Origin: DASUAO01 sp035763745
GTDB taxonomy: Bacteria > Actinomycetota > Acidimicrobiia > IMCC26256 > PALSA-555
DNA: 64,000 nucleotides
Assembly (NCBI GenBank): GCA_035763745.1
Contig: DASUAO010000021.1
Span: 1 to 64,000, forward strand
Direction: 5' to 3'
Shown: positions 31,401 through 39,043 of the stretch, in pieces
How positions within the stretch are numbered: the first letter of the stretch is position 1
How the letters are laid out: each line of letters opens with the position of its first letter
The notes under the pieces: generated by a model
Databases searched by the model: none
Told to the model about the DNA's origin: nothing
The model's input: the letters and a program-made list of their open reading frames with translations, nothing else
Program-made: the position numbers and the translations under genes

Positions 31401-32582
31401 TCAGAGCCGGTAGAGCCTCGTGGCGTTCCCGCCGAGGATCTTGTTGCGGGCGGTCTCGCTCAGCTCCCGCATGTTCTCGTGCGCCGACGTGAGCGGGTCG
31501 GGGTAGAGGCAGGTCGGGTGGGGGAAGTCGGTCTCGAAGAGGATGTTGTCCTCGCCGACGGCGTCCACCAACGTCGGGAGGTTCGTCCGCTCGAACCACA
31601 TCGTTGCGTAGATCTGGCGCTTGAAGTAGTCGGACGGGCTCATCGAGAGCGTCTCGTTGCGCAGCACCGGAGCGTTCTCGGACATCTCGTAGTCGAGCGC
31701 CTCGAGGATGAACGGCACCCATCCCGCGCCGCTCTCCACCGAAACGATCTGTAGCTCGGGGTGCCGCTCGAGCATGCCCGAGCAGATGATGTTCACGATC
31801 ACCCGGCTGTTCCCGACGAAGAGCAGCGTGCCGCCGATCGCGAGCTTGGTGTCGTCGTCGTGCGACGGCCACGGGTAGTTGTCGAAGAACGTCATCGTGG
31901 TGAGGCTGGCCCCGATGTGGAAGTGCACCGGCAGGTGCTGGTCGGCGCACACCTCCCAGAGCGGGTCCCACGCGCGACTCGCGAGGTCGGGCGCATCCTG
32001 GTCCTGGGGGTCGGACGTGATGTTCACGCCGCGCATCCCGAGCGAGGCGCAGCGCTGTGCCTCGCGTACGCACGCGTCGACGTCCCACGCGGGGAGCACC
32101 GCCATCGGCAGCAGCCGGTTGTTCGACGCGTCCTGCATCTCGGCGTTCGAGTCGTTGTACATCTCGACGCACAGGAGGCGCAGCGCCGGGTCGTCCACCG
32201 CCTGGCTCAGACTCTGACCGCCGAGCCCGACCGTGTTCGGGAAGATCACCTGGGCGTGCACCCCGGCCTCGTCCATCATCTCGAGGCGGGCGACGGGGTC
32301 GTAGGCGCCCTCGTGGATGCGGTCGATCTCCCACTCGTAGAGCGCCTCGAACGACCGGCCCTTGTTGTTGTCGCGGTCGATGACGCCGCCGGCGCCGGCC
32401 CGACCCATCACGTTGCCACCCACCACCCAGGTGGCCTCGCCGTCGACCTGCTCGACGTGCGGCATCTGGTCGACGAGGTTCGTCGGTGCCCGGCTGGTCC
32501 ACAGGTCGTGGCGCTCGGTCAGGTGGGTGTCGGCGTCGACGACCCGGTGCTCGAAATCCGTGTCCTGCAGCGTGCTCGTCAT
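31401..32582 (-). CDS. Amidohydrolase family protein (amidohydrolase 2)
   Basis: 393 residues from ATG 32582. The N-terminal VVDADTHLTE supplies D-x-H metal ligands, PVHFHIGASL (His), and LFETDFPHPTCLYP the last ligand region, typical of the ACMSD-like/amidohydrolase-2 group of decarboxylases and hydrolases of cyclic carboxylates. The family is amplified in actinobacteria that degrade aromatic and steroidal compounds; another member is at 55823. The substrate cannot be read from sequence. It is divergent from the next alpha/beta hydrolase, with 101 bp between. Confidence 0.85.
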   Translation of the reverse strand: MTSTLQDTDFEHRVVDADTHLTERHDLWTSRAPTNLVDQMPHVEQVDGEATWVVGGNVMGRAGAGGVIDRDNNKGRSFEALYEWEIDRIHEGAYDPVARLEMMDEAGVHAQVIFPNTVGLGGQSLSQAVDDPALRLLCVEMYNDSNAEMQDASNNRLLPMAVLPAWDVDACVREAQRCASLGMRGVNITSDPQDQDAPDLASRAWDPLWEVCADQHLPVHFHIGASLTTMTFFDNYPWPSHDDDTKLAIGGTLLFVGNSRVIVNIICSGMLERHPELQIVSVESGAGWVPFILEALDYEMSENAPVLRNETLSMSPSDYFKRQIYATMWFERTNLPTLVDAVGEDNILFETDFPHPTCLYPDPLTSAHENMRELSETARNKILGGNATRLYRL

Positions 32583-32683
32583 CGGGCTCTCCAGAGCGTT
32601 GCGTCGGCGCCCGTCGGCTGGGACGCGCTGGGAGTCAGAATAGGGAGGATCGCCTTCGCGGTCCACGAGCCCCGGAGAAGCCC

Positions 32684-33550
32684 ATGCCCACGGCCGAGAT
32701 CGACGGTACGCACCTCGCCTACGAGATCGTCGGCGACCCCGGGGGCCGGCCATGGGTGCTGACCCCCGGCGGACGGTTCTCCAAGGACTCCCCCGGGATC
32801 CGGGCGCTCGCCGAGGCGCTGGCGGCCGAGGGCCAGCGGGTCCTGATCTGGGACCGGCCGAACTGCGGAGCCTCCGACGTGTGCTTCACCGGCGACTCCG
32901 AGTCGGCCATGCAGGCCGACCACCTCGCCGGGCTGCTGCGCCACCTCGATCTCGCCCCCGCGGTGGTCGTGGGTGGCTCGGGCGGCGCGCGCGTCTCCCT
33001 GCTGACCGCCGCGCACCACCCCGACGTCGCGTCCGCGCTCGCGATGCTCTGGATCTCCGGCGGCGTCTACGGGCTGTTGCTCCTCGCCACGCACTACTGC
33101 GGGGAGTCGATCCGTGCCGCGTGGCAGGACGGGATGGAGGCCGTCGCCGCGCTCCCGGAGTGGGCCGAGGTCCTCGAGCGGAACCCGCGCAACCGGGAGC
33201 GGTTCCTCGCCCTCGACCCGCAGGCGTTCATCGCGACGCTCGAGCGGTGGATGCTCGCCTACGTCCCCGACGCCAGCACGACGGTTCCCGGGATCACCGA
33301 CGCCGCACTCGACGCGGTCGCGGTCCCGACGCTCGTGTTCCGCAGCGGCGAGAGCGACCCGCACCACACCCGCGCGACGTCGGAGCGTCTCGCCGCGCTC
33401 ATCCCGGGCGCGCAGCTCGTCGAGCCGCCGTGGCCCGACGACGAGTGGAAGCAGCGGGGCGCCGCCGCGCAGGAGGGGACCGGTCACCTCTTCGAACGCT
33501 GGCCGCTGCTGGCCCCGCAGCTCCTCGACTTCGCGTCGCGGTCCGCGTAG
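32684..33550 (+). CDS. Alpha/beta hydrolase
   Basis: 288 residues. LAYEIVGDPGGRPWVLTPGG, LIWDRPNCGASDVCFTG, VVVGGSGGARVSLLTA (G-G-S-G-G nucleophile), TLVFRSGESDPHHTRA (acid) and GTGHLFERWP (histidine) give a full triad. It belongs to the C-C-bond hydrolase/haloperoxidase-like branch common in aromatic catabolism. The ATG at 32684 has GGAGAA upstream. It probably acts on an organic ester or ring-fission product; nothing more can be read. Confidence 0.85.
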   Translation: MPTAEIDGTHLAYEIVGDPGGRPWVLTPGGRFSKDSPGIRALAEALAAEGQRVLIWDRPNCGASDVCFTGDSESAMQADHLAGLLRHLDLAPAVVVGGSGGARVSLLTAAHHPDVASALAMLWISGGVYGLLLLATHYCGESIRAAWQDGMEAVAALPEWAEVLERNPRNRERFLALDPQAFIATLERWMLAYVPDASTTVPGITDAALDAVAVPTLVFRSGESDPHHTRATSERLAALIPGAQLVEPPWPDDEWKQRGAAAQEGTGHLFERWPLLAPQLLDFASRSA

Positions 33551-33571
33551 AGGCGAGCCCGCTCCGGCGGG

Positions 33572-33798
33572 TCAGGGGCCGAGGATCGCCTGCGTCGCGG
33601 CCCGGATCGCCTCGGCCCATTCGCCCGCCGCGCCAGAGGTCCGGGGTGCCTGCCCACCGATCGGGGTCGAAGACCGCCAGGAGGTGCTCGGAGGCCGCGA
33701 CGACCTCGTCGGCGCTCGCGGTCGGCCGGACGCCGAGCAGTACGAGACGCCGAGCAGTACGAGACGCCGAGCAGTACGAATGGATCCGCGGTGATCAT
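33572..33798 (-). pseudogene. J-domain-like gene inactivated by 17-bp repeat expansion
   Basis: With one repeat copy removed in thought, the frame from ATG 33798 would read MITADPFVLLGVRPTASADE then VVAASEHLLAVFDPDRWAGT, clearly a DnaJ-like J-domain (DPY.VLGV...AS..E...A...L....HPDR). FDPD replaces the catalytic HPD, so it was already atypical. Three copies of a 17-bp unit shift the frame right after VLLGV, and a second frameshift lies near 33630 before GEWAEAIRAATQAILGP and the TGA at 33572. Variation in repeat number might have acted as a switch, but the second frameshift argues for decay. Confidence 0.65.
33730..33780. repeat. Three-copy 17-bp tandem repeat inside the J-domain relic
   Basis: ACGCCGAGCAGTACGAG occurs at 33730-33746 and 33747-33763, with a third copy at 33764-33780 differing in its last base. 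Each copy shifts the reading frame by two. It parallels the three-copy 17-bp array at 28399-28449, which has a different sequence. Confidence 0.9.
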
Positions 33799-33839
33799 GG
33801 CGACTCTCGGGGGTGCCGTGCGCTCCCGAGTGATCGGTA

Positions 33840-33860
33840 CCTCCACCGGATCGGTGGAGG
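33840..33860. terminator. Perfect hairpin upstream of the SOS promoter
   Basis: CCTCCACCG-GAT-CGGTGGAGG: a 9-bp perfect stem with a 3-nt loop, ending 12 bp before the -35 of the promoter at 33873. It could insulate the SOS promoter from upstream transcription. No U-tract follows. Confidence 0.45.
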
Positions 33861-33872
33861 CCGAACTGCCCC

Positions 33873-33931
33873 TTGACGGGGAGCGCGAACAGGTGTTCGA
33901 TGCGGACTCCATCCATCCGAACCTGTGTTCG
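33873..33931 (+). promoter_or_regulatory. Promoter with two LexA (SOS) boxes
   Basis: TTGACG (33873-33878) and a weaker TTCGAT (33896-33901), spaced 17 bp apart, form the probable promoter. Two perfect CGAAC-N4-GTTCG palindromes follow: CGAACAGGTGTTCG (33886-33899), between/overlapping the promoter elements, and CGAACCTGTGTTCG (33918-33931). Their centres are 32 bp apart, about three helical turns, so LexA dimers would sit on the same face. The boxes lead directly into the operon starting at 33962. Confidence 0.8.
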
Positions 33932-33961
33932 GATTCGTTCGCACCATCGAGGAGGCACCCC

Positions 33962-34192
33962 TTGGGCATGATGCGCATCATCGACGAGACCGGCGACACC
34001 ACGATCACGTGGGCCGTCGACGACCCGGCCACCATCGCCGAGGCCGAGCGGGTCTTCGCCCGCCTGGTCGGCGAGCGCAAGATCCCCTTCGCCCGGGCCG
34101 CTGGTGCGCCGGCCGAGGAGGCCGAGAAGATCGCCGCGTTCGACCCGCACGTCGAGGAGATCGTCTGGGTCCGCCCCGTCGCCGGTGGCTGA
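33962..34192 (+). CDS. Small protein of unknown function, SOS-box controlled
   Basis: 76 residues if started at the TTG 33962, which has AGGAGG at the ideal 6-bp distance; the ATG codons at 33968 and 33971 are alternatives. The sequence MRIIDETGDTTITWAVDDPA then TIAEAERVFARLVGERKIPF resembles a short family seen in actinobacteria that begins 'MRI.D.TGDT..TWDP.DP.S...A...F'. It is not otherwise characterised. There is no membrane segment. Two LexA boxes precede it, and the next gene overlaps by 8 bp, so both should be made after DNA damage. Confidence 0.65.
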   Translation: MGMMRIIDETGDTTITWAVDDPATIAEAERVFARLVGERKIPFARAAGAPAEEAEKIAAFDPHVEEIVWVRPVAGG

Positions 34193-34796
34193 CGGACCCA
34201 CCGACCTCGCGACCCTGGTCGTCGAGGTCGAGCAGCTCCCCGACGGACGCCAGCTCGTCGTGTTCGCGGACCGGCGCGAGGTCGTGGTCGGCGTCGCCCG
34301 GCCCCGGCCCCACCCGGTCGCGGGGTGCGAGTGGATCTCGCGCCCGGCGCCGGCACCCCGAGCCCGTCCCCGGCGCGCGCCCACGGCGGGCCCGCGCCGT
34401 GGGCGCGTCCGGGTCCTTCCCGACGACCCGGAGTCGATCGTCCGACGGGACCGGGCGCGGGACCGCGCGCGCGAGCTTGCCGCCCGTCGCGCCGAGAAGC
34501 TGCTCCGCTCGCTGCTCGACCCCCTCCAACAGGCCGACTGGGAGGCGAACCGTGGCTTCTGGGTCGCGACGCCCCGCGGGCCGGTGCGGCTCGGGCATCT
34601 CTACGCGCTCGTCCACCGCCCTGACGACGATCCCGATCGCGAAGACCTGCTCTGCGTGGTGCCCCACGGCCACCAGCGGCTCCCGCTCGCCGACATCTGG
34701 AGCAACCTGTTGCTCGTCCTCGCGGTCGATCCCGACGAGTTCTTCCGCGTCGCGGTCCACCGGGGCAGCCGGCCGCGCGACGAGGAGCCGTTCTAG
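34185..34796 (+). CDS. Unknown protein, second gene of the SOS-box operon
   Basis: 203 residues, GTG start at 34185 overlapping the previous gene by 8 bp. The N-terminal ~60 residues are strand-rich (TLVVEVEQLPDGRQLVVFAD). A basic linker RARPRRAPTAGPRRGRVRVL is followed by a helical QQADWEANRGFWVATPRGPV domain ending DIWSNLLLVLAVDPDEFFRV. I do not recognise the family. The basic centre is compatible with nucleic-acid binding, and the SOS boxes point to a damage-response role. It ends 4 bp into the convergent nuclease gene. Confidence 0.6.
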   Translation: MADGPTDLATLVVEVEQLPDGRQLVVFADRREVVVGVARPRPHPVAGCEWISRPAPAPRARPRRAPTAGPRRGRVRVLPDDPESIVRRDRARDRARELAARRAEKLLRSLLDPLQQADWEANRGFWVATPRGPVRLGHLYALVHRPDDDPDREDLLCVVPHGHQRLPLADIWSNLLLVLAVDPDEFFRVAVHRGSRPRDEEPF

Positions 34797-35488
34797 GACT
34801 CGCCGGTGCAGGCGATCCCGTCGCCGTCGGCGTCGAGGCGGTGCGGGTCGTCGCCGGTCACGGTGATGGGCCCGTCGAAGTCTGCGCAGTCGTAGTCCGG
34901 AGGCGGCGGGGGGACGCAGTCGCCCCGGTACTGGGGCAGACATCCGGCCTCTGGGCTCGGAGGTGGACGCTCGCCGCCGCGAGATCCGTCGACGTCGCAA
35001 CCCTTCCAGAGGCCGCGCTCGGCCTTCCGAGCCTTCGCCGCGAGTCGACGGAACTGCTCCGCGTGCGCGACGTTGGGGGGGATCGTGGAGACGTAGGCGT
35101 ACCCGCGGCGGACGATGGTCGCGTTCACGAAGAGGCCGTCGCGTGCACGGTACACGTACGCGAGGAGTCGGTCGTACTGGTCGCGACGCTCGACGTCGAG
35201 CACGAGGCGCACCCGATCACCGGGTTCGAGCAGGGTGCGGACGAACCTCGTCGCGGCTTCGCCGTAGCACTCGTCGCCGAACTCGGGATGCTGGGTCTCC
35301 GGCGTGTCGATGCCGATGAGCCGCACACGCGTGCCGTCGGCGAGCACCATCGTGTCGCCGTCGCTCACCTCCGCGAGGGTGGCGGTGCGCTCGCGTGGAC
35401 CCGGCTGGGCGGCTGCGCCGCTCGCGATGACGAGCCCGATGGAGACCGCACCGACGAGGACGCCGATCCGTCGTCGTGGCCGTCGCAT
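34793..35488 (-). CDS. Secreted thermonuclease (SNase-like) with excalibur domain
   Basis: 231 residues from ATG 35488. A signal peptide (GVLVGAVSIGLVIASGAAAQ) precedes a staphylococcal-nuclease fold: VSDGDTMVLADGTRVRLIGI, DTPETQHPEFGDECYGEAA, VRLVLDVERRDQYDRLLAYV, KARKAERGLWKGC. The active-site Arg, Asp and Glu positions (RLIGIDTPE; D..R.DQYDR) are present. The C-terminal YDCADFDGPITVTGDDPHRL then DADGDGIACTGES is the excalibur calcium-binding module. It is probably an extracellular nuclease for nutrition or matrix DNA. Confidence 0.9.
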   Translation of the reverse strand: MRRPRRRIGVLVGAVSIGLVIASGAAAQPGPRERTATLAEVSDGDTMVLADGTRVRLIGIDTPETQHPEFGDECYGEAATRFVRTLLEPGDRVRLVLDVERRDQYDRLLAYVYRARDGLFVNATIVRRGYAYVSTIPPNVAHAEQFRRLAAKARKAERGLWKGCDVDGSRGGERPPPSPEAGCLPQYRGDCVPPPPPDYDCADFDGPITVTGDDPHRLDADGDGIACTGES

Positions 35489-35596
35489 GTGCCCAGTCCA
35501 GCACGCCGTGGGCACGCGTCGTGGCGATCACCCGGTGAGTGTCGATCACCAGTGGAATGAGGAGGTGTCTTGTCGCTCCGACCCGAGGAGGACACA

Positions 35597-35881
35597 ATGA
35601 CGGTGGAAGACGTTCGGGTGCGACTGCGCACCAAGCTCGAATCGGCGTTCGGGGCCGAGGAGGCCTCCATCCTGATGGACCGACCCCCGGGTGGGTGGAA
35701 CGACCTGGTGACCAACCAGGTTCTCGACGCGAAGTTGGCTGCGCTCGAGTACGAGCTCGTCTCCCAGATGCAGGAGCTTCGCATCGAGATGGCGCGCGGG
35801 TTCCAGGTGCAGACGTGGCGCCTGGTCGGGTCGACGTTCGTCGCCTTCGGGCTCTTCGCGACGCTCGTGCGCTTGACCTAG
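35597..35881 (+). CDS. Small membrane-anchored protein, intact member of a repeated family
   Basis: 94 residues, ATG at 35597 with GAGGAGG 6 bp upstream. The N-terminal part DVRVRLRTKLESAFGAEEAS then ILMDRPPGGWNDLVTNQVLD precedes a short coiled-coil-like stretch (LAALEYELVSQMQELRIEMA) and one C-terminal hydrophobic segment (STFVAFGLFATLV). The layout is that of short actinobacterial proteins with '.AT.LM...PP.GW.D..T...L', of unknown role. C-terminal stubs of the same family lie at 9372 and 29187. Confidence 0.75.
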   Translation: MTVEDVRVRLRTKLESAFGAEEASILMDRPPGGWNDLVTNQVLDAKLAALEYELVSQMQELRIEMARGFQVQTWRLVGSTFVAFGLFATLVRLT

Positions 35882-35891
35882 ATGTCGCTCG

Positions 35892-36869
35892 TCAGTGCCC
35901 GAGGACGGGGTGGGGCACGTACGGCTCCTCGAGCCGGGCGATCTCCTCGGCGCTCAGCTCGAGCTGCTCGGCGGCGATCGCGTCCTCGAGGTGGGTGATC
36001 TTCGTGGCCCCCACGATCGGGGCCGTCACCCCGGGCTTGTGCAGCAGCCAGGCCAGCGCCACCTGTGCGGGTGACACGCCCCGCTCCTTCGCCACCTCGG
36101 CGACGCGATCCACGACGTCGAAGTCGGTGGGCTGGTTGTAGAGGAAGTCGGTGAACGCGTCGGTCTCCGAGCGGGTGGTGCGCTTCTCGCCGCCGCGCGT
36201 GCGGTTGCCGGCCAGCATCCCCCGGGCGAGCGGGCTCCACGGGATGACGCCGACGCCCTGGTCGAGGCACTGCGGGATCATCTCCCGCTCCTCCTCGCGG
36301 TAGATCAGGTTGTAGTGGTTCTGCATGGACACGAACTTCGCACCGCCGGCGCGCTCGGCTGCATGCTGGGCCTTGGCGAACTGCCACGCGTGCATGCTGC
36401 TGGCACCGATGTAACGGACCTTCCCGGCGCGCACGACCGTGTCGAGCGCGTCCATCGTCTCCTCGATCGGCGTGTTCGGGTCGAAGCGATGGATCTGGTA
36501 GAGGTCGACGTAGTCCATCCCGAGGCGCGTGAGGGATGCGTCGATCGCCGAGAGGATGTGCTTGCGGCTCAGCCCGCCACCGTTGGGTCCGGGGGTCATC
36601 GGCATGAACACCTTGGTGGCGATCACCGCCTCGTCACGCGAGAGGTACTTCGGGACGAGCCGGCCCGTCGCGACCTCGCTCGCACCGGAGGAGTACGTGT
36701 CGGCGGTGTCGAAGAAGAAGATCCCCGCCTCGACCGCCGCCTTGATGAAGGGCTCGGTCGCGTCCTCGTCGAGCACCCACGGACGGTCGCTGCCGTTGCC
36801 GTAGCTCATCATCCCGAGGCAGATGCGCGAGACGCGCAGCCCCGTCTTCCCGAGGTTCACTGCATCCAT
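35892..36869 (-). CDS. Aldo/keto reductase
   Basis: 325 residues. GIFFFDTADTYSSGASEVAT has the catalytic Asp/Tyr, IATKVFMPM the Lys, and LYQIHRFDPNTPIEETMDAL the His. KFVSMQNHYNLIYREEEREM and IPWSPLARGMLAGN, then VTAPIVGATKITHLEDA (NADPH pocket), place it in the YajO/YghZ-like AKR group. It reduces small aldehydes or ketones with NADPH. The ATG at 36869 is immediately followed by the conserved 'LGKTGLRVSRICLG'. Confidence 0.9.
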   Translation of the reverse strand: MDAVNLGKTGLRVSRICLGMMSYGNGSDRPWVLDEDATEPFIKAAVEAGIFFFDTADTYSSGASEVATGRLVPKYLSRDEAVIATKVFMPMTPGPNGGGLSRKHILSAIDASLTRLGMDYVDLYQIHRFDPNTPIEETMDALDTVVRAGKVRYIGASSMHAWQFAKAQHAAERAGGAKFVSMQNHYNLIYREEEREMIPQCLDQGVGVIPWSPLARGMLAGNRTRGGEKRTTRSETDAFTDFLYNQPTDFDVVDRVAEVAKERGVSPAQVALAWLLHKPGVTAPIVGATKITHLEDAIAAEQLELSAEEIARLEEPYVPHPVLGH

Positions 36870-36904
36870 GGGCCGCACCGTAGTAGGCGCCGCTGCCCCA
36901 GGGG

Positions 36905-37108
36905 TCAGGGCAGACCGTCGAGAGCGTCCTTCCAGGCGTGCAGCGCGGCGGCGGATGCAGTCCAGTCGATCGGGGACTCGCAGGTCGGGCATTCCGGGTC
37001 GTCGTCGGTGACGGCGTGGTTGCAGTTCGAGCAGTGCAGCGTCGGCGTGGGATCGGCCGAGTACTCCGCGGTTGCTCGGATGGTCGCCGGGGGGATCGCG
37101 TCGCTCAT
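36905..37108 (-). CDS. Small zinc-ribbon protein
   Basis: 67 residues. LHCSNCNHAVTDDDPECPTC has two CxxC pairs separated by 11 residues, forming a zinc ribbon, followed by an acidic-helix tail ending AWKDALDGLP. It resembles short 'FmdB-like/zinc ribbon' proteins whose partner is unknown. It starts at ATG 37108, 35 bp after the convergent-direction aldo/keto reductase start region, on the same strand. Confidence 0.7.
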   Translation of the reverse strand: MSDAIPPATIRATAEYSADPTPTLHCSNCNHAVTDDDPECPTCESPIDWTASAAALHAWKDALDGLP

Positions 37109-37207
37109 CGGGTGCTCCTCAGGGGTCGCCTCGCTGGCGTCCCCAGGTTCCCCGGCCCGGTCGCGATCCTCCAGGGTCGTTCGACCCGAACTCGCCCCGT
37201 CCCGGCG

Positions 37208-37669
37208 TCAGTCGGTGGCCGGCTGCATCTGTTCGAGCATCGCCTTCATCGCCGCGTGCACCGCGTTGATGGCCTGGAGCGGGCGGATCATCACCTTGAA
37301 CTCGACGATCTTGCCGTCGTCGTCGCAGGTGATGATGTCGACCCCGTTGAGGTACTTGCCGTCGACCTCGGACTCGAACTCCAGCACCGCCCGGTTCCCA
37401 CCCATCACCTCGGCGACGTAGCGGAACTTCGGTCCGACGCCCTCGCTCCCGCCCTCGTTGCTCGGCGTGCCGAGCTTCTCGGGGTCGCCGTCGCCGCCGA
37501 GCGTTGCGCCCGCGGCCTGGAGGTACATCTTCGTGAGCTCCTTGCCCCGCTGGGGCGAGAACACGATCGGGGAGAGGAACACGACGTCGTCGTGGAGGAG
37601 CTCGTCGAGCCCGCCCGGGAGATCGCCCCGGAGGAACCGGTGCCAGCGTTCGATGGTCGTCTCGATCAC
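37208..37669 (-). CDS. SnoaL-like (NTF2 fold) protein
   Basis: 153 residues. The N-terminal helix ETTIERWHRFLRGDLPGGLD, ELLHDDVVFLSPIVFSPQRG and strand RYVAEVMGGNRAVLEFESEV, then DIITCDDDGKIVEFKVMIRP, follow the SnoaL-like pattern common in actinobacteria ('LL.DDVVF.SPvV..P..G+E....YL'). Function is probably small-molecule binding or isomerisation. It is complete, with the start at ATG 37669. Confidence 0.8.
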   Translation of the reverse strand: MIETTIERWHRFLRGDLPGGLDELLHDDVVFLSPIVFSPQRGKELTKMYLQAAGATLGGDGDPEKLGTPSNEGGSEGVGPKFRYVAEVMGGNRAVLEFESEVDGKYLNGVDIITCDDDGKIVEFKVMIRPLQAINAVHAAMKAMLEQMQPATD

Positions 37670-37699
37670 GGCGTGCTCCTCATCGTGTGCTGTCGGCTC

Positions 37700-38041
37700 C
37701 TAGCGCTTGCGGCGTCGGTACCGCACGGCGGCGATCGCGCCGGCGATCACGGCACCGGTGGCGACCACGACGACGCCACTGCGCAGGACGATCTTCGTGC
37801 GGTTGGCGCCGCCCGAGTCCGCTTCGAGGGAGTCGACCTCGTCGAGCGCGATCTCGCGCTCGTGGCCGTCGGCATCGGCGAAGGAGAGGACGCCGTCGGA
37901 GAACGCCGGCTCTCGGCGCATCGACTCGAGGCGGCTCGCGTGCAGGTCGGGGCCGAGGCCCTCGGGCACCTCGCCGAGGTGGACGTCCTCGAGATGGCCG
38001 TCGTCGAGCTCGTCGTCGCGGGCGTCACGGGGAGTGGTCAT
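37700..38041 (-). CDS. Small single-pass membrane protein
   Basis: 113 residues. An acidic N-terminus (DARDDELDDGHLEDVHLGEV) leads to LESMRREPAFSDGVLSFADA and DGHEREIALDEVDSLEAD. A single C-terminal membrane segment (KIVLRSGVVVVATGAVIAGA to about residue 105) is followed by RYRRRKR. The C-terminus is basic and so probably cytoplasmic, which puts the acidic domain outside or makes it tail-anchored. I do not recognise a family. Confidence 0.6.
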   Translation of the reverse strand: MTTPRDARDDELDDGHLEDVHLGEVPEGLGPDLHASRLESMRREPAFSDGVLSFADADGHEREIALDEVDSLEADSGGANRTKIVLRSGVVVVATGAVIAGAIAAVRYRRRKR

Positions 38042-38110
38042 GGGGTGACGAGGCTACCGGGGGCGCGAGGAAGCGGACATGGAGGCGTTTGCGCGCACGA
38101 GCACGGAGGC

Positions 38111-38527
38111 TCAGCGGACCAGGACGAAGAAGGGCGTGACGTCCCGGGCCCAGCGGCTCACGGCCTCGTCGAAGATCTGGGTGACGAGCGCCCAGTCGCG
38201 GTGGGCCCGGATGCGCGCCGAGTCGTCGATGAGCAGGACGTAACCGGGCGCCGCCGCCCACGAGAGGTCGCGGAGCGCGTCGGACAGCGCGTCCCAGTTG
38301 TGGCCGAACCACTGCGGGAACCCGCAACCGGTTGCCATCGCGGCGAGGAACGAGCGCTTGTCCACGGCCGTGGAGCCGTCGACGTGGAACATCTTCCACC
38401 CGCGATCGCGCACTCGCGTGGCGGCGTCGACCGGGTCGATCGGGTCGTCGAGCACGTGGACGCCCGGGAGGACCTCGCCGCGGAGCACGTCGTCGAGCGT
38501 CGTCGCGCCCACCTCGTCGCCGATCAT
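38111..38527 (-). CDS. Barstar-family ribonuclease inhibitor
   Basis: 138 residues from ATG 38527. FHVDGSTAVDKRSFLAAMAT then GCGFPQWFGHNWDALSDALR is the barstar core (YFG.NWDAL..L); the Asp of NWDAL corresponds to barstar's key Asp39 that plugs the RNase active site. An N-terminal ~45-residue extension precedes it. It lies 10 bp downstream of the RNase gene at 38538 on the same strand, so this is a ribonuclease/inhibitor pair. Confidence 0.85.
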   Translation of the reverse strand: MIGDEVGATTLDDVLRGEVLPGVHVLDDPIDPVDAATRVRDRGWKMFHVDGSTAVDKRSFLAAMATGCGFPQWFGHNWDALSDALRDLSWAAAPGYVLLIDDSARIRAHRDWALVTQIFDEAVSRWARDVTPFFVLVR

Positions 38528-38537
38528 CCGGCCCCGC

Positions 38538-39026
38538 TCATTGGGCGACGATCTCGCGGAACGAGTCGTAGTGGTCGGTGGTGTAGTACCGGTCGCCGTC
38601 GGCGCCGACCACGATCCGGCGCGCACCCCGGTCGGGAGATCCGGGCGTCTCGACGGTGTACTCGCGGTAGTACCCGTTCGTACGGGCCGGCAGGATCCCC
38701 TCCCGATTCCCGAAGATCCCGTCGTCCTGCGAGTGCGGGTAGGGGCCACCGTCCTGGATCAGGAGGAGCGTGTCGAGTGCCTCGTCGGGGAGGTCGCCGA
38801 TCGAGATGGTCGGGAGATCGCTCGCGCGCGTCGGGGAGGCCGACGGCGTGGCGTCCGCAGCGTCCGACGTGGCCGTCGCGCCGCGACCGGGGCTCGTGGT
38901 GGTCGCCGTCGACCCGGCGCGACCCGACGAGGCGTCGGAGCCCTGGACGAGCTCGATGATCCCGAAGACGACCGCGGCGGCGACCGCGATCATCGAGAAG
39001 ACGCGCAGCAGCTGCCTCGCCGACAC
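38538..39026 (-). CDS. Membrane-anchored RNase Sa-like (barnase superfamily) ribonuclease
   Basis: 162 residues, GTG start at 39026. An N-terminal hydrophobic segment (LLRVFSMIAVAAAVVFGIIE) is followed by a Ser/Thr/Pro-rich linker and a C-terminal microbial RNase domain: LPDEALDTLLLIQDGGPYPH, FGNREGILP, GYYREYTVETPG (catalytic Glu), GARRIVVG (Arg) and YYTTDHYDSFREI (His). All three catalytic residues of RNase Sa/barnase are present, so it should be active. The hydrophobic segment could be a cleavable signal or an anchor. The barstar gene follows immediately. Confidence 0.85.
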   Translation of the reverse strand: MSARQLLRVFSMIAVAAAVVFGIIELVQGSDASSGRAGSTATTTSPGRGATATSDAADATPSASPTRASDLPTISIGDLPDEALDTLLLIQDGGPYPHSQDDGIFGNREGILPARTNGYYREYTVETPGSPDRGARRIVVGADGDRYYTTDHYDSFREIVAQ

Positions 39027-39043
39027 CCCAGCTCCTGCCGGTC

